Part shown: positions 6,950-11,517 of the stretch, in pieces
How the letters are laid out: each line of letters opens with the position of its first letter
Numbering within the stretch: the first letter of the stretch is position 1
Origin: Steroidobacteraceae bacterium
Lineage (GTDB): Bacteria > Pseudomonadota > Gammaproteobacteria > Steroidobacterales > Steroidobacteraceae
DNA length: 11,517 bases
NCBI GenBank assembly: GCA_025927665.1
Contig: JAICKZ010000080.1
Coordinates: 1-11,517 of the forward strand
Reading direction: 5' to 3'
Notes under the pieces: model-generated
Database searches by the model: none
Told to the model about the DNA's origin: nothing
What the model saw: the letters and a program-made list of their open reading frames with translations, nothing else
Position numbers and translations under genes: made by a program

Positions 6950-7819
6950 ATGTCTACTCCAATCAATCCCGATGAGTTTATGCCACACAATGCAGTGGAC
7001 GTCAGCAATGAATCCATTCATTGGGAACTCGGTGAGTCGCTTAGCTACAGCGACTATCTTGGACTTGATAAAGTGCTCAATGCACAAAAACCACTGAGCT
7101 TTGAGCATGACGAAACCATGTTCATCATTCTGCATCAGACAATGGAATTATGGATGAAGCTGTGCATTCATGAACTGACTGCAGCAATCAAGCATATTCA
7201 ACGCGATGAGTTGGGCCCAGTATTCAAAATGCTAATGCGGGTGTCGCGTATCCAAGTTCAAATGGCGCAGTCGTGGGATGTACTTGCGACCATGACGCCA
7301 ATGGATTATTCGGCATTTCGAAATTTTCTGGGCAAAGCATCGGGCTTTCAATCGTATCAATATCGTACTTTGGAATTTTTAATCGGTAACAAGAGCGCAA
7401 CGATCATTGATGTGTTTCGTCGCGAGCCTGAAGTGTATGCTGCGTTGACACGCGCTTTGAATACGCCAAGCTTGTACGACGAGTCGCTGCGTTTACTCAG
7501 CCGTCGTGGTTTTGATATTCCCGGTGATTGTCTTGATCGCGATTATTCGCAGCCTTATCAAGCCAGCAAACAAGTTGCTGCTGCGTGGTTGGCGGTGTAT
7601 CACTCCAGGGAAGAGAACTGGGATTTGTATGAGCTTGCTGAAAAACTAGTGGATCTCGATCATCGTTTTCAGGCGTGGCGTTTTAATCATATGAAAACCG
7701 TCGAGCGTATCATCGGTTACAAACGCGGAACGGGTGGTAGTAGCGGTGTGGGTTATCTGACCAAAGCGTTGGAGTTAAGATTTTTTCCAGAGTTATGGTC
7801 GGTCAGAACGTCGATGTAA
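6950..7819 (+). CDS. kynA: Tryptophan 2,3-dioxygenase
   Basis: This 289-residue cytoplasmic haem enzyme opens the indole ring of L-tryptophan with O2 to give N-formylkynurenine, the first step of the kynurenine pathway. The family core is plain: LSYSDYLGLDKVL (31-43), the distal-side histidine H62 in FIILHQTMELWMKL, and FQSYQYR (133-139), whose R139 should bind the substrate carboxylate. The proximal haem ligand is H247 in WRFNHMKTVERIIG, and T261 lies in KRGTGGSSGVGYL. It ends FFPELWSVRTSM, as in the Xanthomonas enzyme, so it is full length. The ATG at 6950 gives a normal N-terminus; M11 (6980) is a less likely start. No kynurenine formamidase, kynureninase or monooxygenase gene is adjacent within the window, so the pathway must be completed elsewhere. 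Both flanks look non-operonic. Confidence 0.96.
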   Translation: MSTPINPDEFMPHNAVDVSNESIHWELGESLSYSDYLGLDKVLNAQKPLSFEHDETMFIILHQTMELWMKLCIHELTAAIKHIQRDELGPVFKMLMRVSRIQVQMAQSWDVLATMTPMDYSAFRNFLGKASGFQSYQYRTLEFLIGNKSATIIDVFRREPEVYAALTRALNTPSLYDESLRLLSRRGFDIPGDCLDRDYSQPYQASKQVAAAWLAVYHSREENWDLYELAEKLVDLDHRFQAWRFNHMKTVERIIGYKRGTGGSSGVGYLTKALELRFFPELWSVRTSM

Positions 7820-7938
7820 CAAGCGCAGATCGCATAAGATAAACCAATAAGTTTGTTTCGGTAACTCGCTACAACAGCAGTTGCCTAAGTCGGGTCGTTC
7901 GATTTGAAAGGCCTGTACTTCCACGGCTTTAATTAAGT

Positions 7939-7999
7939 GCCGCATGTTTTCATTCGAAGTTCAGCATGCTGTGCAACGATGCGGCGAAGTTTTGCCGCA
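7939..7999 (+). promoter_or_regulatory. Two mutually exclusive GC-rich stems
   Basis: ATGCGGC at 7979-7985 can pair either with GCCGCAT at 7939-7945 upstream or, one base pair shorter, with GCCGCA at 7994-7999 downstream (loop GAAGTTTT). The palindrome CAGCATGCTG lies between them at 7962-7971. These GC-rich arms stand out in an AT-rich spacer. Competing stems are typical of attenuators, but no T-run follows and the stems are short, so function is uncertain. Confidence 0.3.
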
Positions 8000-8153
8000 C
8001 AAAATAAATCGTTTGCCACTTTCAGTGTAGAAAAAATTACTCGTTGCACTTAATAAATATAAGTCAGTACCGACAACAGTTGCTGATGCATATAAATGTG
8101 CATGTACGTAAAGTCCGCAGATGATTTTGCTTTTCTCTCGTTAAGTAATCGGC

Positions 8154-8282
8154 ATGAACCCTTACGATTTAAATGATCGTCAAGGTAAGTCAATTGCTGA
8201 TAACGCTTTAGGCGCGTCACGATTAGATGCCATTTGTGTACTGGCTCACGTAAACGATCTAATGTTATTTGCGATGTTGTAA
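8154..8282 (+). CDS. Possible small protein, 42 residues
   Basis: An ATG at 8154 opens a 42-codon frame ending with TAA at 8280-8282. The product begins MNPYDLNDRQGKSIADNALG and ends in a more hydrophobic stretch (LDAICVLAHVNDLMLFAML). I do not recognise it. There is no good Shine-Dalgarno sequence before the ATG. The codons look similar to those of neighbouring genes, but a frame of this length can arise by chance in 584 bp of spacer. It could instead be the remains of a longer gene. Confidence 0.25.
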   Translation: MNPYDLNDRQGKSIADNALGASRLDAICVLAHVNDLMLFAML

Positions 8283-8333
8283 GGGTGAATTACTCAACTG
8301 TAGATATCGATTGAGCGACTTATAGAAATTATT

Positions 8334-8387
8334 AAAGGTGAAGTAATGGCTTTTTCATGCATCTCTTGTTCAACAGCGAATTTCTAA
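8334..8387 (+). other. Strong ribosome-binding site with 13-codon leader ORF before tpsB
   Basis: AAAGGTGA at 8334-8341 is followed at good spacing by an ATG at 8346 that opens a 13-codon frame (MAFSCISCSTANF, TAA at 8385-8387). The stop lies 16 bases before the tpsB ATG, which has no Shine-Dalgarno sequence of its own. The frame differs from that of tpsB, so it is not an N-terminal extension. A coupled leader peptide is plausible; chance cannot be excluded. Confidence 0.35.
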
Positions 8388-8403
8388 ACAATCGTAACTA
8401 AAC

Positions 8404-10119
8404 ATGAAAAAAAGAAAATATTGGTATTCGTTGCAATACTGCATGCTGTTGCTTATGGCAGTTTCTGCGTCGGCGCAAGTGGTACACGATGCAGGTACAG
8501 TGCGTCAAGAAATTGAAAAGCAACAAGAGCCCATACCATCGAAAAAGGCTGAGCCAACACAAATTCCCAATACTGCTGCACCTATATCTAATGGTGTTCA
8601 AACTGCAACAGTGACCGTCACCACGTTTCACTTTAAAGGCAACAAACTAATTAGCGAGATGGAACTAGCCAAAGCGGTTTCTGGTTATCTTAATCGACCA
8701 ATCAATTTTACAGAGTTACAACAAGCCACCATGGCGGTTGCAGAAACTTATCGACATGCAGGTTGGATTGTTCGTACTTACTTACCACCGCAAGATGTCA
8801 GTAATGGGGTTGTTACGATTGGTATTATCGAAGCCTTGTATGGAAGCACGCGTTTGGATGGCGATCCACCAAAACGAATTTCGGTTGCGCGTTTAGAATC
8901 AATGGTGTCATCCGAACAAGTGGCGCGTGAAACTGAAAAGCCATTGAATGCCACCAAACTCGATCGTTCGTTATTGCTAATCAATGATCTGCCAGGTATT
9001 GCAGCCACGGCCAATTTGGCCATCGGCAAACGTGAACGTGAAACAGACGTGGTGTTAAAAGTTACTGACGAGCCCTTGTTTAATGGCGAACTTTCGATTG
9101 ATAACTCGGGTTCGCGCTTTACGGGTGAAGATCGCGTGACCGCTACTGTTTCGGGCAATAGCTTGTTCCATATCGGTGATCAAATCAGTACTACGTTGCT
9201 GCATGCTCAAGGGATTAACTACGGACAACTTAGTGGTACCGCACCGATTGGTTATAGCGCATGGCGTGTAGGGCCACATGTGTCGTATCTAAAGTACGAA
9301 TTAATTGCTCCAGAGTTTACTTCGTTGGATATTAAAGGTTCATCCACTTCGGCTGGGTTGGATGCTACTTATCCGTTGATTCGTGCACGTGCCAAGAATC
9401 TTTATTTCTCGTTTGCATACGACAATGCAAGTTATAAAAACGAAGCGCTCGAAAAAATTACCAGCAAATACAAAATATCAACAATCGCTGCCGGTCTTAA
9501 GGGACATCGCTTCGACGACTTCGGTGGTGGCGGTATCAACAATGCAGCACTGACTTTCATTTCTGGTAAAGCCGATTTGAATGATTCGCCCAACCACGAT
9601 GCCGACGCTACAAGCACCAAGGTCAATGGTGGTTTTAGTAAGTTGCAGTATTCATTTAGTCGTCAACAATATCTGACCGATCGAACTTCTTTGTATGTTG
9701 ATGTGACTGGACAACTAGCCAGTCGCAATCTTGATTCATCACAAAAGTTCTATCTGGGTGGCGCCACCGGCGTGCGTGCTTACCCTGCAAGTGAAGCAGG
9801 GGGTGATCAAGGAATATTGCTCAATCTTGAAGGTCGCTTGCGATTACCTCATAACCTTAGCGCAACCGGTTTTTATGATTGGGGTCAGATCACCGTTAAT
9901 CGCAATAATAATTTCACAGGTGCAGCCACACTTAATAATTATAAGCTGCAAGGAGTGGGTTTATCCATTGGTTGGGTAACCCATTTTCACTTAGGCATTC
10001 AAGCTGCAGTGGCGCATCGTATTGGTGACAATCCGCGCGCTGCTGATAACAATGGTAATGATCAAGATGGAACGTTGAAGAAAAATCGATTCTGGTTACA
10101 AGCCAGTATGTCATTTTGA
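8404..10119 (+). CDS. Two-partner secretion outer-membrane transporter (TpsB; ShlB/FhaC family)
   Basis: This 571-residue protein is the outer-membrane beta-barrel pore that exports the TpsA partner encoded next to it. In order, it has a basic signal peptide (KKRKYWYS then a hydrophobic core) with likely cleavage SASA|Q after residue 24. A polar linker at about 25-68 could form the plug helix. A POTRA domain at about 69-143 begins VTTFHFKGN, and a second POTRA-like region runs to about 220. A 16-strand-type barrel fills the rest and ends in Phe (SMSF), as barrel proteins do for BAM recognition. The conserved loop-6 motif is present as GVRAYP (456-461), a known variant of the VRGY/F tetrad of FhaC. 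The length fits the family, which is about 550-590 residues. The ATG at 8404 lacks a Shine-Dalgarno sequence. tpsA starts five bases after the stop. Confidence 0.95.
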   Translation: MKKRKYWYSLQYCMLLLMAVSASAQVVHDAGTVRQEIEKQQEPIPSKKAEPTQIPNTAAPISNGVQTATVTVTTFHFKGNKLISEMELAKAVSGYLNRPINFTELQQATMAVAETYRHAGWIVRTYLPPQDVSNGVVTIGIIEALYGSTRLDGDPPKRISVARLESMVSSEQVARETEKPLNATKLDRSLLLINDLPGIAATANLAIGKRERETDVVLKVTDEPLFNGELSIDNSGSRFTGEDRVTATVSGNSLFHIGDQISTTLLHAQGINYGQLSGTAPIGYSAWRVGPHVSYLKYELIAPEFTSLDIKGSSTSAGLDATYPLIRARAKNLYFSFAYDNASYKNEALEKITSKYKISTIAAGLKGHRFDDFGGGGINNAALTFISGKADLNDSPNHDADATSTKVNGGFSKLQYSFSRQQYLTDRTSLYVDVTGQLASRNLDSSQKFYLGGATGVRAYPASEAGGDQGILLNLEGRLRLPHNLSATGFYDWGQITVNRNNNFTGAATLNNYKLQGVGLSIGWVTHFHLGIQAAVAHRIGDNPRAADNNGNDQDGTLKKNRFWLQASMSF

Positions 10120-10124
10120 AATCT

Positions 10125-11517
10125 ATGAAAGCAAGCACTTGGGAACGCTCCCTTATGAACTACACTCTTCGCTCAACTAACCAGCTATCGGCAGCCGTAA
10201 TCAAACAATTGCGGCCCTATGGTAAGTCTCAACACATCAATTGGTTGCCCTATGCGGCACCCATTTTTGCGTTATTGAGTTTGTCGCCAAGTGTTGATGC
10301 TCAGACAGTGGCTCGACAGGCCGGCATTGCTCCTCCTGCTGCCACGCAATTACCCACGAATGGTCAAGTCGTGTCGGGTGCTGCAACCATTACACAAAGT
10401 GGCGCGAAGATGGACATTACCCAAACCACTCAACGTGGTGTGATTGATTGGCAAGCATTCAACGTTGGTTCACAAGCACAAGTTAATTTCTTACAACCAT
10501 CAACCAGTTCGGTCATGTTGAACCGCGTGTTAGATACACAAGCCAGTCAAATCTTCGGTCGCATCACTGCCAATGGTCAGGTGTTTCTCAGTAATCCCAA
10601 TGGTGTTTTCTTTAGCCCCACTTCTACCGCCGACGTAGGTGGTTTGGTGGCCACCACCCATGCGATCAGCAACAGTGATTTCATGGCGGGCAACTATATA
10701 TTCAATCGCAATGATTCCACTGGCAGTGTTGTTAACGCCGGTGAAATACATTCTGGTCTCGGTGGTTACATCGCATTGCTTGCACCCGAGGTTCGCAACG
10801 AAGGCATCTTGGTTGCACAGATGGGAACTGTGGCGCTTGCTTCTGGCGAAGCAGTGACATTGCATTTTGATGGCAACACGTTGGCAGGTGTAGTGGTTGA
10901 CCCGTCTGCTATCAAGTCATTGGTTGAAAACAAAGGCGCTGTGATTGCACCTGGTGGCACCATTATTCTTTCAGCCAAAGCACTTGATCACTTGCAAGGT
11001 GGCGTGGTGAAGAACAGTGGCAACATTGAGGCGACTGGCTTATCAGTTAAAAATGGCCACATTGTATTGGAAGCATCCGACAATATTGAACAAACAGGAT
11101 CAGGATCGTTGAATGCTTCAGGTAATAACGGTGGTACTGTCACGGCGAATGCAGGACAAGACGTCAGCATCGCTGGCACTATTCAAGCACAAGGTGAGTC
11201 AGGTACTGGCGGCAATGTAACTTTATCAGGCAATCGCGTCGGTGTATTCGATGCGGCGGTCATCGATGTATCAGGTACAACAGGTGGCGGTAATATTTTT
11301 GCAGGTGGCGGCTTTCACGGCGAAGATCCGTCGATCAGTAATTCACAACAAACTATCATTGGCAATGGTTCAACATTGAAAGCCGATGCAATTGCTTCGG
11401 GCAATGGCGGTAACATAGCGGTATGGTCCAATGATTATACAAATTTCATCGGTCACATCAGCGCGCGTGGTGGTGCAACTGCTGGTGATGGTGGTTTTGT
11501 TGAAGTATCCGGCCACA
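10125..11517 (+). CDS. Two-partner secretion exoprotein TpsA (filamentous haemagglutinin-like), 3'-truncated
   Basis: The frame is open from the ATG at 10125 through the window edge, giving 464 codons so far. The N-terminus has a long basic pre-region before a hydrophobic core (LPYAAPIFALLSLSPSV) with probable cleavage after A59 (VDA|Q), like the extended signal peptides of TPS proteins. Residues about 75-330 form the TPS secretion domain recognised by TpsB, with GVIDWQAFNVGSQAQVNFLQ (105-124), MLNRV (131-135), FGRITANGQVFLSNPNGVFF (144-163, including the hallmark NPNG) and DVGGLVATT. After this come Gly/Asn-rich beta-helix repeats such as TGGNVTLSG, NGGNIAVWS and GDGGFVEVSG. The ATG at 10155 (residue 11) is an alternative start, with GGGA ten bases upstream. 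Such proteins are often thousands of residues long and act as adhesins or cytolysins; which applies here depends on the unseen C-terminus. Confidence 0.93.
   Translation, partial: MKASTWERSLMNYTLRSTNQLSAAVIKQLRPYGKSQHINWLPYAAPIFALLSLSPSVDAQTVARQAGIAPPAATQLPTNGQVVSGAATITQSGAKMDITQTTQRGVIDWQAFNVGSQAQVNFLQPSTSSVMLNRVLDTQASQIFGRITANGQVFLSNPNGVFFSPTSTADVGGLVATTHAISNSDFMAGNYIFNRNDSTGSVVNAGEIHSGLGGYIALLAPEVRNEGILVAQMGTVALASGEAVTLHFDGNTLAGVVVDPSAIKSLVENKGAVIAPGGTIILSAKALDHLQGGVVKNSGNIEATGLSVKNGHIVLEASDNIEQTGSGSLNASGNNGGTVTANAGQDVSIAGTIQAQGESGTGGNVTLSGNRVGVFDAAVIDVSGTTGGGNIFAGGGFHGEDPSISNSQQTIIGNGSTLKADAIASGNGGNIAVWSNDYTNFIGHISARGGATAGDGGFVEVSGH

Larger units (their letters stand above)
7820..8403. 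other. 584-bp AT-rich intergenic region
   Basis: No tRNA, rRNA, insertion-sequence end or CRISPR repeat is visible. A tRNA T-arm-like string near 7891-7905 has no matching stem. The region contains short inverted repeats around 7939-7999, a possible 42-codon ORF (8154-8282) and a well-spaced ribosome-binding site with a 13-codon ORF just before tpsB. The best promoter guess for the secretion locus is TTGTAA at 8277-8282 with TAGATA at 8301-8306 (18-bp spacing), but both hexamers are poor. There is no strong intrinsic terminator after kynA. Confidence 0.6.

Noticed and set aside
7885..7912. tRNA-like T-arm string (GTTCGATTT)
   Set aside because: The bases on either side do not form a T-stem, and no acceptor, D or anticodon arm can be placed around it.
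8222..8263. Inverted repeat ATTAGAT / ATCTAAT
   Set aside because: Seven AT-rich bases with a 28-base spacer are expected by chance, and the arms do not extend; no transposase or target duplication is nearby.
10141..10152. GGGA-ACGC-TCCC hairpin at the start of tpsA
   Set aside because: Only four pairs, inside the coding region between two candidate starts; too short to call, though its GGGA could serve as a ribosome-binding site for the ATG at 10155.
10530..10865. 111-codon open frame on the - strand
   Set aside because: It lies inside the TPS secretion domain of tpsA, which is strongly supported; it is an antisense shadow.

Overview
The window looks like ordinary chromosome from a gammaproteobacterium. 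The fused ThrA (aspartokinase-homoserine dehydrogenase) followed by thrB and thrC is the typical gammaproteobacterial threonine operon, and TatD and ThrC resemble their E. coli counterparts closely. The tryptophan 2,3-dioxygenase resembles the Xanthomonas type. I would not name a genus from this.

Layout. Bases 1-2520 hold the end of thrA, then thrB and thrC, all on the + strand. A membrane-anchored NERD-fold protein (2517-3101) overlaps the thrC stop by four bases. It is followed closely by a Bcr/CflA-type major facilitator (3151-4401). These five genes could form one transcript. tatD (4453-5250) lies on the - strand, convergent with the transporter. A 93-bp divergent gap separates it from a two-gene pair: an exported TPR-like protein (5344-6105, TTG start) and a YgjP-type zinc metallopeptidase (6108-6857). 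kynA (6950-7819) follows as a single gene. Next comes 584 bp of AT-rich DNA without a large gene, holding one possible 42-codon ORF and a 13-codon leader-like ORF. The window ends in a two-partner secretion locus: tpsB (8404-10119), and five bases later tpsA, which is still open at the right edge (10125 to beyond 11517).

How the genes work together. ThrA, ThrB and ThrC convert aspartate semialdehyde through homoserine and phosphohomoserine to threonine. The NERD protein and the transporter ride downstream of them. The TPR/YgjP pair is probably co-transcribed, but its joint role is unknown. KynA begins tryptophan breakdown, yet no other kynurenine-pathway gene is present here. TpsB is the outer-membrane pore that exports TpsA, a large surface or secreted beta-helical protein.

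No clearly new system is visible. The points most worth a second look are the NERD protein that appears to have lost its nuclease residues, the general lack of Shine-Dalgarno sequences at gene starts (the two best ones precede tiny upstream ORFs), and the structured spacer before the secretion locus.
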